From Candidatus Aquiluna sp. IMCC13023 (GTDB lineage: Bacteria; Actinomycetota; Actinomycetes; Actinomycetales; Microbacteriaceae), in the NCBI RefSeq assembly GCF_000257665.1, contig NZ_AJKR01000002.1, positions 434,001-498,000 on the forward strand: 64,000 bases of DNA, written 5' to 3'. Positions within the stretch are counted from its first letter, which is position 1, and each line of letters begins with the position of its first letter. Positions 31,840 through 41,311 of the stretch are shown here, in pieces. The notes below the pieces were generated by a model that ran no database searches, was not told the DNA's origin, and saw only the letters and a list, made by a program, of their open reading frames with translations. The translations under genes were made by a program, and so were the position numbers.

Positions 31840-32076
31840 ATGAGCGATTTAGATTCTGGAACTACTCTCGATAAAGAGCGTGTTGAGCAATTTGATCAAG
31901 GCGACCACGAGCGTTACTCCCACTACGTGAAAAAGAATAAAATTGTTGAATCAGCTGTATTGGGAGAACCAGTAATTGCACTTTGCGGCAAAGCCTGGGT
32001 CCCAAGCCGAGATCCAGGCAAGTTTCCGGTTTGCCCAGATTGTAAAAAGATTTACGAAACCTTCAAGGGCGACTAA
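31840..32076 (+). CDS. DUF3039 domain-containing small protein
   Basis: A 78-aa actinobacterial protein (GDHERYSHYVKKNKIVESAVLGEPVIALCGKAWVPSRD..., VCPDCKKIYE). The Cys in ALCGK and the CPDC pair suggest a small zinc site, so a nucleic-acid or protein-binding role is conceivable but unproven. TACAAT is 8 nt before the ATG. The stop overlaps the convergent pncB end by 4 bp; DUF3039 next to pncB is a usual actinobacterial arrangement. Confidence 0.85.
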   Translation: MSDLDSGTTLDKERVEQFDQGDHERYSHYVKKNKIVESAVLGEPVIALCGKAWVPSRDPGKFPVCPDCKKIYETFKGD

Positions 32077-33344
32077 ACAAAATAAGTGGGGATCGCAGGG
32101 TCGCCATTTGACAATCTGAATCCAGAAGCATTTAGCTCGGAAATCGCCATTTTGTGGTGATTTCTTGCCTCAAAAACACCCTCTGGTCCCATCGCGCCGA
32201 CAGAGCACTCTCCGTCTGCAACCAGCTGGACCTGAAGAGGCCTACCTTGAGACTCTCCGCCAACAAGTTCTGCAACAGCTGTGTTGTCCTGGATTTTTCT
32301 GCTGGCAAACTTTTTGCCACCCCTGTTGGCCTTTGAAGTTGAAGTCTTCGCGACGTCTACCCAACCCTCACCGTCCGAGTGAGCCACGAGCTTGTAGACG
32401 AACCCAACCGTCGGATGCCCAGAGCCAGTAACCAGAGATGTGCCAACGCCATACCTATCCACGGGCGCGGCGGCCAGCGCGGCGATTGTGTATTCGTCTA
32501 GGTCGCTAGTGACGACTATTTTTGTTTCAGTTGCACCCAGGGAATCGAGTAGCTGGCGGACCTTGCCGGCCGCCATGGAAAGATCGCCGGAATCTATCCG
32601 CACTGCGGCAATTTTGCCCTCGGTGAGCCTGACGGCTTCCTTCACCGCTGGTTCGATGTCGTAGGTGTCGACAAGCAATGTGGTTTCGGCACCCATTGAT
32701 TCGATTTGAGACCGAAAGGCCTCGGTTTCGCTGTCGTGCAACAAGGTGAATGAGTGAGCGCTGGTTCCCATCGTCGGGACTCCCCAGCTTCTTCCAGCTT
32801 CAAGGTTGCTCGTGGCATCAAACCCGACGATATACGCAGCTCGAGCTGCGGCTACCGCCGCGTGCTCATTTGCCCGTCTGGCACCCATTTCAGCCAAGTA
32901 ACGATCTCCAGCTGCGTAGCGCATGCGGGCTGCCGCACTTGCCACAGCGCTGTCATAGTTCAGAATTGAGAGTATTACCGTTTCCAGAATTACCGCTTCC
33001 GCAAAGCTCCCTTCTACCCTAAGAACTGGGGAGTTAGCGAAGAATAGCTCACCCTCCTGGTAGCCATAGATGTTGCCCTTGAAGCGAAAGTTCTCAAGCC
33101 AGACAGCAGTAGAGTCATCGACTATCTCGTTTTTCAGAAGAAACGCGATCTCTTCTTTTTCGAATCTAAATTTTTGGATTGCTTCCAGCAGGCGGCCGTT
33201 GCCAGCCAGGACACCAAACCTTCGACCGGCCGGCAGAGACCTAGTAAAAACTTCGAAAACTGTTTGGCGGTCCGCTTTACCCGAGCGCAGTGCAGCTTGA
33301 ACCATGGTTAGTTCATAGCGATCGGTTAGCAGGGCTGTTGTCAC
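32073..33344 (-). CDS. pncB: Nicotinate phosphoribosyltransferase
   Basis: Makes nicotinate mononucleotide from nicotinate and PRPP, the entry step of NAD salvage. The 423-aa sequence has the family N-terminus TDRYELTMVQAAL, the catalytic-histidine segment MGTSAHSFTLLHDSE (about residue 195), LLVDTYDIEPAV, RIDSGDL and GVGTSLVTGSG. GTG 33344 has TAGGCT 6 nt upstream (leaderless). It is divergent from murI with 56 bp between starts. In many relatives clpS and a DUF2017 gene lie between pncB and murI; they are not present here. Confidence 0.93.
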   Translation of the reverse strand: MTTALLTDRYELTMVQAALRSGKADRQTVFEVFTRSLPAGRRFGVLAGNGRLLEAIQKFRFEKEEIAFLLKNEIVDDSTAVWLENFRFKGNIYGYQEGELFFANSPVLRVEGSFAEAVILETVILSILNYDSAVASAAARMRYAAGDRYLAEMGARRANEHAAVAAARAAYIVGFDATSNLEAGRSWGVPTMGTSAHSFTLLHDSETEAFRSQIESMGAETTLLVDTYDIEPAVKEAVRLTEGKIAAVRIDSGDLSMAAGKVRQLLDSLGATETKIVVTSDLDEYTIAALAAAPVDRYGVGTSLVTGSGHPTVGFVYKLVAHSDGEGWVDVAKTSTSKANRGGKKFASRKIQDNTAVAELVGGESQGRPLQVQLVADGECSVGAMGPEGVFEARNHHKMAISELNASGFRLSNGDPAIPTYFV

Positions 33345-33350
33345 GACTCC

Positions 33351-33394
33351 AGCCTACCTAAGCCACAACCGCTATTGCACCTCGGGCCTAGACT
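33351..33394. promoter_or_regulatory. Divergent -10 elements for pncB and murI
   Basis: On the minus strand TAGGCT (plus 33351-33356) is 6 nt from the pncB GTG. On the plus strand TAGACT (33389-33394) is 6 nt from the murI GTG. Both fit TANNNT-N6-GTG. Confidence 0.55.
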
Positions 33395-33400
33395 TGTGGG

Positions 33401-34222
33401 GTGGATACTAGACCAATTGGAGTTTTCGACTCGGGAGTCGGTGGGCTCACTGTTGCCCGGGCGATTATTGATCAGCTTCCAAATGAATCTGTTCATTACG
33501 TGGGGGACACTCTTAATTCTCCCTACGGTCCGAAGCCGCTGTCACTAGTTCGCTCATTGGCGCTCGAGGTTATGGATGACCTGGTGGCCTCCGGCGTAAA
33601 GGTTTTGGTTATAGCCTGCAATTCAGCCTCGGCGGCTGTTCTGAGGGACGCCAGAGAACGCTACACGGAAGGCTTAGGGGTGCCGGTGGTAGAGGTGATT
33701 CAGCCCGCCGTGCGGACAGCGGTTGCAACGAGTGGAAATAAAAAAGTCGGTGTAATCGGTACCAGCGCAACAATTTCCTCTCGGGCCTACGACGATGCCT
33801 TTGCTGCCGCGGTTGACTTTCAAATAAACAGCGTCGCCTGCCCGAGCTTTGTCGATTTAGTCGAGCGGGGAGTTACGTCCGGCCCTGAGGTTGTTGAAGC
33901 TGCGACTAGGTATTTGGCGCCCTTGATTCAGGCAGGCGTGGACACTTTGGTCTTGGGCTGCACGCACTATCCGTTATTGCAGGGAGTTTTGGGTTATGTA
34001 ATGGGCGAGGGCGTGAACCTTGTTTCTTCGGCCGATGAAACAGCGAAGGACGTTTTTCGAGTTTTGACGGAGCACGATCTGCTGGCGCCAACTGGAAACC
34101 AGGCTAAGTATCAATTTTTTGCAACCGGCGATGAACAAGAATTCGAGTCGTTGGCCCAGCGATTTTTAGGACCGGAAGTTACCAAAGTGCAGCATCTAGA
34201 AAGAAAGAGCATTGATGACTAG
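33401..34222 (+). CDS. murI: Glutamate racemase
   Basis: Supplies D-glutamate for peptidoglycan. The 273-aa enzyme shows [14 protein letters not shown] at the N-terminus and both catalytic cysteines, in [13 protein letters not shown] and [12 protein letters not shown] 33401 is set by TAGACT 6 nt upstream. It starts the murI-rph-rdgB operon and overlaps rph by 8 bp. Confidence 0.94.
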   Translation: MDTRPIGVFDSGVGGLTVARAIIDQLPNESVHYVGDTLNSPYGPKPLSLVRSLALEVMDDLVASGVKVLVIACNSASAAVLRDARERYTEGLGVPVVEVIQPAVRTAVATSGNKKVGVIGTSATISSRAYDDAFAAAVDFQINSVACPSFVDLVERGVTSGPEVVEAATRYLAPLIQAGVDTLVLGCTHYPLLQGVLGYVMGEGVNLVSSADETAKDVFRVLTEHDLLAPTGNQAKYQFFATGDEQEFESLAQRFLGPEVTKVQHLERKSIDD

Positions 34223-34955
34223 GCAAGACAATAGAACCAACACAGAACTCAGGCAGATTAGTTTCGAACGAAACTTCACCTTGCACGCCGAAGGTTCCTG
34301 CCTCGTCTCTTTTGGAAACACGAGAGTTTTATGCAACGCCTCTTTCACTGAGGGCGTTCCCCGTTTCAAAAAGGGTTCTGGAGAGGGCTGGGTGACAGCC
34401 GAGTACTCGATGCTGCCAAGAGCCACTCACACTCGATCGGATCGCGAGAGCGTAAAGGGCAAAATCGGCGGCAGGACCCATGAAATCTCCCGACTCATCG
34501 GCCGCTCACTGAGAGCCGTGATAGATGTGAAGAGCCTCGGTGAAAACACCATAGTTTTAGATTGCGACGTGTTGCAGGCCGATGGGGGAACCAGGACGGC
34601 GGCAATTACTGGAGCGTTCATCGCACTCGCTGACGCGGTCAACTGGGGAAAACAAAATGGATTTATCGCGAAATCGGCGACCCCATTACTGGACACTGTT
34701 TCGGCAGTTTCGGTTGGAATCGTCGGCGGAGAGCCGATGACCGATCTTGCATACGTTGAAGATGTCCGAGCTGACACCGACATGAACGTCGTCGTCACCG
34801 GCAGAGGTTTGTTCGTTGAAGTCCAGGGAACGGCAGAAGCTGCACCTTTTGACAAAAGTGAGCTTGATGCGCTTTTGGCGCTGGCTTTGCAATCAACCAG
34901 TGAGCTATCCATCAAGCAGAAGGAGTCTCTTGGCTCGATTCTGGAAACTCGCTGA
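34215..34955 (+). CDS. rph: Ribonuclease PH
   Basis: Phosphorolytic 3'-5' exoribonuclease that trims tRNA and other RNA 3' ends. The 246-aa sequence has the typical [73 protein letters not shown] core and a C-terminal [27 protein letters not shown] 34215 is one codon after a possible TTG 34212. It overlaps murI by 8 bp, and its TGA overlaps the rdgB ATG by one base. Confidence 0.94.
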   Translation: MTRQDNRTNTELRQISFERNFTLHAEGSCLVSFGNTRVLCNASFTEGVPRFKKGSGEGWVTAEYSMLPRATHTRSDRESVKGKIGGRTHEISRLIGRSLRAVIDVKSLGENTIVLDCDVLQADGGTRTAAITGAFIALADAVNWGKQNGFIAKSATPLLDTVSAVSVGIVGGEPMTDLAYVEDVRADTDMNVVVTGRGLFVEVQGTAEAAPFDKSELDALLALALQSTSELSIKQKESLGSILETR

Positions 34956-35530
34956 TGGAGTTGATATTCGCCACCGGCAATAAGCACAAGCTCGCCGAAG
35001 CGGAGTTCATCCTCGGAGCATCTTTGCCGCAGCTGAAGCTTTTGCCACACGAAGGGCCAGAGCCAGTTGAAAACGGAATTAGCTTTTTAGAAAACGCCGC
35101 CATCAAGGCTCGCGCGGCTTTTGAGGCCACTGGCCAACCTTCTTTTGCGGACGATTCTGGAATCTGCGTGGAGGTAATGGGTGGTGCCCCCGGTATCTTT
35201 TCTGCCATCTGGGCTGGGGGACGGGACGATGCGATCAACAGGCAGCTGCTTCTAGATCAGCTAAGAGACATCTCATCCGAGCATCGCAGTGCGTCTTTTG
35301 TTTGCACGATTGCGCTCGTCGAGGAGTCGGGGGAGACATTTTTTACCGGTGTTTGGCCCGGGTCCATAGCAATGCGAGCTTCTGGCGATGGGGGATTCGG
35401 TTACGATCCGGTGTTTACTCCGGAAGGTTTCGGGGTTACGGCGGCACAGCTTGAGCCGGAAGTGAAGTCCAGCCTGTCGCACAGGGCAATGGCCATGAAT
35501 CAAATGGCGAGTTTTCTAGCTAACAGGTAG
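34955..35530 (+). CDS. rdgB: Non-canonical purine NTP pyrophosphatase (RdgB/HAM1 family)
   Basis: Hydrolyses dITP, XTP and related nucleotides to monophosphates, keeping them out of DNA and RNA. The 191-aa sequence shows the family start FATGNKHKLAEAE, the catalytic FADDSGICVEVMGGAPG, DGGFGYDPVFTPEG and the C-terminal KSSLSHRAMA. It is coupled to rph by a TGATG overlap. Its TAG is immediately followed by the end of the convergent tRNA-Arg gene, so read-through would produce antisense RNA to that tRNA. Confidence 0.94.
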   Translation: MELIFATGNKHKLAEAEFILGASLPQLKLLPHEGPEPVENGISFLENAAIKARAAFEATGQPSFADDSGICVEVMGGAPGIFSAIWAGGRDDAINRQLLLDQLRDISSEHRSASFVCTIALVEESGETFFTGVWPGSIAMRASGDGGFGYDPVFTPEGFGVTAAQLEPEVKSSLSHRAMAMNQMASFLANR

Positions 35531-35602
35531 TGCCCCCAGCAGGATTCGAACCTGCGCTCCCGCCTCCGGAGGGCGGTGCTCTATCCCCTGAGCTATGGGG
35601 GC
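35531..35602 (-). tRNA. tRNA-Arg (CCG)
   Basis: A 72-nt cloverleaf on the minus strand. The acceptor stem GCCCCCA pairs with TGGGGGC, the D arm contains AGCTCAGGGGATAGAGC, and the anticodon stem CCGCC/GGCGG encloses CTCCGGA with anticodon CCG. The T arm is GCAGGTTCGAATCCTGC. CCA is not encoded. It abuts the rdgB stop and is divergent from argS, which charges it. Confidence 0.95.
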
Positions 35603-35857
35603 TTTAGGGTGATGCCAGCTTACTAGCCGAGCACCTGAATCCGACTTCCGGGTGCTGAGGGTTCTTGATTCTTTAACTTTCAAAAAAAGCGGAGGTGTGC
35701 TGACTGTCTTTTCATCCGTTGTGTCGCTCAAAATAGGGATTTTTTCGACGCGCTGCTTGGGATGCGAACTCACGGCGCAAAGAGCATTGAGGGTATGATT
35801 TAAGTTCATAACGGCTTGTGTAGAGCATCTCACCGTGCCTAAATTTAGGAAATACCC
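35603..35857. other. Largest intergenic gap: upstream region of tRNA-Arg and argS
   Basis: 255 bp with no coding sequence I can support. It holds an imperfect hairpin (AGCACC at 35630-35635 pairing with GGTGCT at 35651-35656) and a possible argS -10, TATGAT at 35794-35799, without a convincing -35. AGGA lies 7 nt before the argS ATG. An antisense reading frame crosses the gap but runs through the tRNA and is not credible. Confidence 0.5.
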
Positions 35858-37516
35858 ATGACTCCAGAACAGCTGTCAAGTGCGATTCTCAATGCACTAA
35901 GTCAGCTGATGGCTGAAGGGGGACTGGCCAAGGCCGACCTTCCAGCCGCTGTGGTTGTTGAGCGACCCAAGAACCGTGACCATGGCGATTGGGCAACTAA
36001 CGTGGCGATGCAGCTGGGTAAGTCTTTCGGGATGACTCCAAGGCAATTCGCCGAAATTCTTGCATTGAAACTGGAGACAGTCGAGGGCATCTCCAAGGTT
36101 GAAATAGCAGGCCCTGGTTTTATTAACTTGTTCGTTTCAACCGGGGCTTCTGCGTCGCTTGTAAAAACCATCGTCGATCAGGGTGCTGACTTTGGTCGGG
36201 GAGACAGCCTGGTCGGAGTAAAGCTGAACCTTGAGTTTGTCTCGGCAAACCCCACTGGCCCCATTCACTTAGGCGGAACCCGTTGGGCCGCGGTCGGAGA
36301 CTCCCTAGCCCGAATCTTTGACTTTTGCGGTGCCGAAGTGACTCGGGAGTATTACTTTAATGATCATGGTGGCCAGATTGACAGGTTTGCTAGGTCCTTG
36401 GTCGCCGCAGCAAAAAACGAACCGGCTCCCGAAGATGGCTATTCTGGCCAATATATTTTCGACATTGCCAAAACTGTCATGGATCAAGCCGGAAAAGACC
36501 TTCTCAGTCTCGAGTCCGATGAAACTCAGGAGGCCTTCAGGTCGATTGGCGTCGAGTTCATGTTTGCTCAAATAAGACAGTCGCTTCATGATTTTGGAGT
36601 TGATTTTGATGTTTTTTTCCACGAGAACTCGCTTTATGAGTCCGGAGCGGTCGAAAGGTCGATTCTGAGGCTTGGTGAAAAAGGGCACACGTTTGTTGAT
36701 GAGGGTGCGACCTGGTTGCGCTCGAGTACCTTCGGGGACGATCGCGACCGTGTGATTGTGAAATCTGATGGTTCTAATGCATACATCGCTGGAGATATCG
36801 CTTATTACCTGGATAAGCGAGAACGCGGCTTTGATCAGTGCATTTACATGCTGGGCGCAGATCATCACGGCTATGTTCAGCGGATGATGGCTATTTGCGC
36901 TGCCTTTGGCGACACTCCCGGCAAGCATATGGAGATTTTGATTGGGCAAATGGTGAATCTGGTTCGAGCAGGTCAGCCGGTGAAAATGTCCAAGCGTGCT
37001 GGAACGGTAATAACCATGGAGGATCTTGTCGAGGCGGTTGGCGTTGATGCAGCCAGATATTCACTGGCTCGATCATCAATCAACTCGAGCCTGGATGTTG
37101 ATCTTGAGATTTTGACAAAAAAGACCAACGACAATCCAGTTTTCTACGTCCAATATGCTCACGCTAGGACCAGACAGGTGTCCAAGAATGCATCGACTCA
37201 GCTCGTGGAACGAAGTGAGTTTGTTCCAGAGGCGCTCTCACATTTGAGCGAGCAGAATTTGATTGCACAACTTGCTCAGTTTCCTCAGGTGGTCGAAACC
37301 GCAAGTGAATTCCGTGAGCCGCACCGGGTCGCAAGATATCTGGAAGAATTGGCGGGGACCTATCACCGCTTCTATGATCACTGTCGAGTAATTCCACTCT
37401 CCGGGGATCCCGTAGAAACTGTCCATCGTTCCAGGCTTTGGCTGAATGACGCTTGCACGCAGGTGCTTGCTAATGGACTTGGGTTACTTGGGGTTAGCGC
37501 CCCGGAGAGGATGTAG
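35858..37516 (+). CDS. argS: Arginyl-tRNA synthetase
   Basis: Class I aminoacyl-tRNA synthetase, 552 aa. An N-terminal Add-1 domain (about 1-115) recognises the tRNA elbow. The HIGH-like signature [17 protein letters not shown] lies near residue 131, [11 protein letters not shown] near 168, the KMSKS-like motif reads KMSKRAG near 376, and a C-terminal DALR anticodon-binding domain ([17 protein letters not shown]) follows. It opens a long same-strand gene run, with lysA starting 2 bp after its stop, and is divergent from tRNA-Arg(CCG). Confidence 0.96.
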   Translation: MTPEQLSSAILNALSQLMAEGGLAKADLPAAVVVERPKNRDHGDWATNVAMQLGKSFGMTPRQFAEILALKLETVEGISKVEIAGPGFINLFVSTGASASLVKTIVDQGADFGRGDSLVGVKLNLEFVSANPTGPIHLGGTRWAAVGDSLARIFDFCGAEVTREYYFNDHGGQIDRFARSLVAAAKNEPAPEDGYSGQYIFDIAKTVMDQAGKDLLSLESDETQEAFRSIGVEFMFAQIRQSLHDFGVDFDVFFHENSLYESGAVERSILRLGEKGHTFVDEGATWLRSSTFGDDRDRVIVKSDGSNAYIAGDIAYYLDKRERGFDQCIYMLGADHHGYVQRMMAICAAFGDTPGKHMEILIGQMVNLVRAGQPVKMSKRAGTVITMEDLVEAVGVDAARYSLARSSINSSLDVDLEILTKKTNDNPVFYVQYAHARTRQVSKNASTQLVERSEFVPEALSHLSEQNLIAQLAQFPQVVETASEFREPHRVARYLEELAGTYHRFYDHCRVIPLSGDPVETVHRSRLWLNDACTQVLANGLGLLGVSAPERM

Positions 37517-37518
37517 TC

Positions 37519-38922
37519 ATGAAGAATCCGCTCACGCCCGATTGGCTGGATACGCCAGCTAGCCTTTCCGATCTGGACCCAAGAATTTGGCCGAGAACTG
37601 CGAAGCGCAATGAACGCGGTGAGCTTTTAGTTGGCGGCCAGACCGCTTCTGACTTAGTGCGTCAGTTTGGCTCTCCGCTTTATGTTGTCGACCAAGAAGA
37701 TTTTGAGTCGCGTCTTATGAGCACGCGCAGAGCCTTCTCTGATGCCGCCCAGAAAATCGGCACGACCGCTAAGTGCTACTACGCCTCTAAGGCGCTCTTG
37801 ACGACCGAGGTTGTTAGGTGGGTCGACCAAGCTGGTCTTTCGATAGATGTTTCTACAAGCGGAGAGCTCGCAGTGGCCTTGGCTGCCGGAATTGAAGGAC
37901 CGAGAATCGGACTTCACGGGAACAACAAGTCACTCGTCGAGATCGGCAGGGCTATTTCTGCTGGAGTCGGGGCCATTGTCATTGACTCAGAGCTAGAGAT
38001 AGAACGCATTGCTTCGGTCGCTAGCGCTCAGGACAAAGTACAAGCAGTTCGGTTGCGAGTAAACACTGGTGTCCACGCATTTACCCATGAATATTTGGCA
38101 ACCGCGCGTGAGGATCAAAAATTTGGAATTGCGCTGGTCGACGTGCCAGACATGGTCGAGAAGATTCGGTCGCACTCGCAGTTGAAATTTCTCGGGCTTC
38201 ACTCGCACATAGGGTCGCAGATCTTTGTTGTTGACGGTTTTATTGCTGCTGCTGAGCGCTTGCTCGACGTGCACGCGAAGCTTTTGGCCGGTGGCGATGT
38301 GCCGGAGCTAAATCTCGGTGGAGGCTTTGGCATTAGCTACACTCAGGCCGATCGGCCATTGCCGCTTGATGAAATGGCGGGTCGAATAACAACCGCCGTG
38401 GCGCAGAAGTGCGAGCAGCTTGGAATTCCGGTGCCTGCGCTTGCCTTTGAACCAGGCAGGGTTATTGCCGGCCCAGCCGGCATAACATTTTATTCGGTTG
38501 GAACCCTGAAAGATGTTCAGGTAACTGATCAAGGCGCTTCGGCTACAAGAAAATATGTAAGCGTCGATGGCGGCATGAGCGACAACATCAGGTCGGCTCT
38601 TTACGAGGCCGAGTACAGCGCGACAATTGCCTCTCGCTCGTCCGATGCCGAAGCAACATTGAGCCGCGTCGTCGGTAAGCACTGCGAGTCAGGCGACATT
38701 GTTGTCAGACATGCATTGCTCCCATCTGATGTCTCGGTTAATGATTTGCTCGCCGTGCCAGCAACCGGAGCGTATTGCTTTTCGCTATCTTCTAACTACA
38801 ACTATCTGCCTAGACCTGCTGTGATAGCAGTCAAGGGCGGTACCGCCAAGGTGCTCATCAGGGCGGAAACCGAGAGAGACTTGCTAGAACGAGATGCCGG
38901 CTTTGAGCCAGGAGAGGCTTAG
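37519..38922 (+). CDS. lysA: Diaminopimelate decarboxylase
   Basis: PLP enzyme converting meso-diaminopimelate to L-lysine. The 467-aa fold type III protein has the PLP Lys in CYYASKALLT, the glycine-rich phosphate site LNLGGGFGISY, the EPGRVIAGPAG motif and the active-site GKHCESGDI cysteine segment. The C-terminus (GAYCFSLSSNYNYLPRPAVIAV) is conserved. It works downstream of dapD and dapE, encoded at the other end of the window. The operon with hom, thrC and thrB groups aspartate-family amino-acid synthesis. Confidence 0.95.
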   Translation: MKNPLTPDWLDTPASLSDLDPRIWPRTAKRNERGELLVGGQTASDLVRQFGSPLYVVDQEDFESRLMSTRRAFSDAAQKIGTTAKCYYASKALLTTEVVRWVDQAGLSIDVSTSGELAVALAAGIEGPRIGLHGNNKSLVEIGRAISAGVGAIVIDSELEIERIASVASAQDKVQAVRLRVNTGVHAFTHEYLATAREDQKFGIALVDVPDMVEKIRSHSQLKFLGLHSHIGSQIFVVDGFIAAAERLLDVHAKLLAGGDVPELNLGGGFGISYTQADRPLPLDEMAGRITTAVAQKCEQLGIPVPALAFEPGRVIAGPAGITFYSVGTLKDVQVTDQGASATRKYVSVDGGMSDNIRSALYEAEYSATIASRSSDAEATLSRVVGKHCESGDIVVRHALLPSDVSVNDLLAVPATGAYCFSLSSNYNYLPRPAVIAVKGGTAKVLIRAETERDLLERDAGFEPGEA

Positions 38923-38924
38923 AA

Positions 38925-40229
38925 ATGCAAAGCGCGTATAGACCGATCAGAGTTGCCCTTTTAGGCGCAGGCTCGGTTGGATCACAGGTAGCCAGGTTGC
39001 TGCTTGAGAACTCTGAGGAACTAGCAAGCCGAGTAGGAACGAGCCTCGAACTGTCAGGCATCGCGGTTAGAAACTTGGAGGCGAAGCGGGATTTTGATGT
39101 TCCGCAAGAGTTGTTGACCGAGGATGCGGAATCGCTAATCCTTGGAAGCGACATAGTCATAGAACTAATTGGAGGCATTGAGCCAGCCAGGTCATGGATA
39201 AAGCTTGCTCTCGAGTCTGGCGCAGATGTTGTAACCGCCAATAAGGCCCTAATTGCAGCCCACGGGCCGGAATTATTCGGATTGGCTGACCAACTTGGCG
39301 CACAGCTTTACTTTGAGGCAGCGGTAGCAGGCGCAATTCCGATTATTAGGCCGCTGCGTGAGTCTTTGGCCGGCGACAAAATAAATCGTGTGATGGGCAT
39401 CGTAAACGGCACGACGAACTTCATTTTGGATCGCATGGAGTCGACCGGCGCTGAGTTCGGCGACGCTCTGGAGCTTGCGAAGAAGCTTGGCTATGCCGAG
39501 GCTGACCCAACAGCAGACATTGAAGGCTTTGATGCTCAAAGTAAAGCGTCGATCATCGCGTCTTTGGCTTTCCACTCAGAGGTTCCGGTCGAGTCGGTTT
39601 ATCGCGAGGGAATAACGAAGATCTCCGCGCAGCAGATAAACGCTGCCCGCACTGCTGGTTACGCTGTGAAGCTTCTGGCGATTTGCGAACGTGCCTCTAA
39701 TGGAGAAAAAGAAGGAATAGTAATTAGAGTCCACCCGACTTTGATTCCGTTGTCTCACCCTCTTGCCGCGGTTCATGGAGCCTACAACGCCGTTTTTGTT
39801 GAAGCGGAGTCCGCAGGGGAGTTGATGTTTTATGGCGCGGGTGCCGGTGGTAAAGAGACCGCTTCAGCCATCCTCGGCGATTTGGTTAGCGCTGCGAAGC
39901 GCCACTTGGCCGGAGGCCCAGGACTCGCAGACTCAACCCATGCGAATTTAGAAATTCTTCCGGTTCAATCAGTAGTGACCAGATTCCAAATCACTCTCGA
40001 GGTGTCAGATGAGGCCGGAGTGCTGGCGTCGATAGCGTCGGTGTTTGCCGAGAATGGTGTGAGCGTCGAGACTGTTCAGCAGAGTCCTGCGGATCAGGAT
40101 GCGGCTGCAGTGCTAACCGTGATGACACACGTGGCTTTGGAGTCCGACCTAGAGAAGGTCGTAATTGCACTTCGCAAAAATCCGGCGGTCGTAGACGTGA
40201 ACTCGGTAATCCGAGTGGAAGGACTCTGA
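38925..40229 (+). CDS. hom: Homoserine dehydrogenase
   Basis: Reduces aspartate semialdehyde to homoserine with NAD(P)H. The 434-aa sequence has an N-terminal Rossmann motif (VALLGAGSVGSQVARLL), the conserved VVTANKALIAAHG, the substrate domain with GIVNGTTNFIL and KKLGYAEADPTADIEGFDAQSK, and a C-terminal ACT domain (FQITLEVSDEAGVLASIASVF) expected to mediate threonine feedback. It starts 2 bp after lysA and its stop overlaps the thrC start by one base. Confidence 0.95.
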   Translation: MQSAYRPIRVALLGAGSVGSQVARLLLENSEELASRVGTSLELSGIAVRNLEAKRDFDVPQELLTEDAESLILGSDIVIELIGGIEPARSWIKLALESGADVVTANKALIAAHGPELFGLADQLGAQLYFEAAVAGAIPIIRPLRESLAGDKINRVMGIVNGTTNFILDRMESTGAEFGDALELAKKLGYAEADPTADIEGFDAQSKASIIASLAFHSEVPVESVYREGITKISAQQINAARTAGYAVKLLAICERASNGEKEGIVIRVHPTLIPLSHPLAAVHGAYNAVFVEAESAGELMFYGAGAGGKETASAILGDLVSAAKRHLAGGPGLADSTHANLEILPVQSVVTRFQITLEVSDEAGVLASIASVFAENGVSVETVQQSPADQDAAAVLTVMTHVALESDLEKVVIALRKNPAVVDVNSVIRVEGL

Positions 40230-41311
40230 TGGCGCACCAATGGCGTGGAGTAATTCGCGAGTATATGGATCGGCTTCCATTTGAAACTGGTGATCCGATT
40301 GTGACTCTGGGCGAAGGCGGCACCCCTCTAATCGAGGCACCTGCTCTTGCAAAATTGCTAGACGTTGGCAATGTCCACTTGAAATTTGAAGGAATGAACC
40401 CTACCGGATCGTTCAAGGACCGAGGGATGACCACGGCTGTCTCAAAGGCAAAAGCACACGGCGCCAAAGCAGTGATCGCTGCTTCTACGGGGAACACTTC
40501 CGCAGCCGCAGCTGCCTACGCTGTCAAGGCCGGAATGCAGTCGGTTGTATTGGTGCCGGCTGGAAAAATTTCTTGGGGAAAGCTGTCCCAGGCCGTTGCG
40601 CACAAGGCAAAGATTTTGCAGGTTCGTGGAAACTTCGATGACTGCCTTCGGCTTGCTCGTGAGTTGAGCGAAAACTATCCGGTGTTCTTGGTGAACTCCG
40701 TGAACCCGGATCGTCTGCAGGGCCAAAAGACCGCGGCTTTTGAAGTGGTTGATGTTCTTGGTGAGGCGCCAGATCTTCATGCGATGCCGCTAGGTAATGC
40801 CGGTAACATCTCCGCCTACCACCTGGGTTACCGGGAAGAGGTGGCGGATGGGAGAATCAAGAAGCTTCCGAAGCTCTTTGGCATTCAGGCTGAAGGGTCT
40901 GCTCCGTTTATAAAAGGATCACCGGTGGCGAAGCCAGAAACTATTGCTACTGCCATCAGGATCGGAAACCCAGCTTCTTGGGATTTAGCTCAAGAGGCCA
41001 AACGGGACACCGATGGCGGTTTTGACGCCGTGAGCGACAAGCAGATTTTGTGGATGCATCGGTTCTTATCTCAGGAGTGCGGCGTTTTCGTTGAGCCTTC
41101 GAGTGCGACCGGTGCTGCTGGTCTTTATAAGATCAAGCAGCAAGGAAACCTTCCGGCCGTGAATACCGTTGTGGTTACAGTTACGGGCCACGGCCTGAAA
41201 GATCCCGACTGGGCTCTAAAAGACGAGCGTGGTCGCTCAATCAAGCCAAAAAAGGTTGGAGCAACCGCTGACGCGGTGGCTGGAATCCTGGGACTGGAGC
41301 GCGAAAAGTGA
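40229..41311 (+). CDS. thrC: Threonine synthase
   Basis: PLP enzyme that converts O-phosphohomoserine to threonine. The 360-aa protein is the short class II-like form, with the PLP Lys in NPTGSFKDRGMT (about residue 61), ASTGNTSAAAAAYA, the phosphate loop PLGNAGNISAYHLGY and EPSSATGAAGL near the C-terminus. It overlaps the hom stop by one base and the thrB start by 4 bp, so hom-thrC-thrB are translationally coupled. Confidence 0.95.
   Translation: MAHQWRGVIREYMDRLPFETGDPIVTLGEGGTPLIEAPALAKLLDVGNVHLKFEGMNPTGSFKDRGMTTAVSKAKAHGAKAVIAASTGNTSAAAAAYAVKAGMQSVVLVPAGKISWGKLSQAVAHKAKILQVRGNFDDCLRLARELSENYPVFLVNSVNPDRLQGQKTAAFEVVDVLGEAPDLHAMPLGNAGNISAYHLGYREEVADGRIKKLPKLFGIQAEGSAPFIKGSPVAKPETIATAIRIGNPASWDLAQEAKRDTDGGFDAVSDKQILWMHRFLSQECGVFVEPSSATGAAGLYKIKQQGNLPAVNTVVVTVTGHGLKDPDWALKDERGRSIKPKKVGATADAVAGILGLEREK

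Noticed and set aside
34427-35050. 207-codon open frame antisense to rph
   Set aside because: It lies wholly opposite well-supported rph and rdgB, has low-complexity Ser/Thr-rich translation and no recognisable domain; a shadow of the real genes.
29649-35602. Genomic island or prophage between the two tRNA genes
   Set aside because: The genes between are ordinary housekeeping genes; no integrase, attachment repeat or composition change is seen.
35630-35656. Hairpin AGCACC...GGTGCT as an intrinsic terminator
   Set aside because: The 15-nt loop is only partly paired and the following T run is broken (ttcttgattcttt), so it was not called as a terminator.
35516-35833. 105-codon antisense frame covering the argS leader and tRNA-Arg
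   Set aside because: It reads straight through the tRNA gene; not credible as a protein.
36305-36949. 214-codon open frame antisense to argS
   Set aside because: argS is certain from its motifs across this span; the antisense translation shows no family features.
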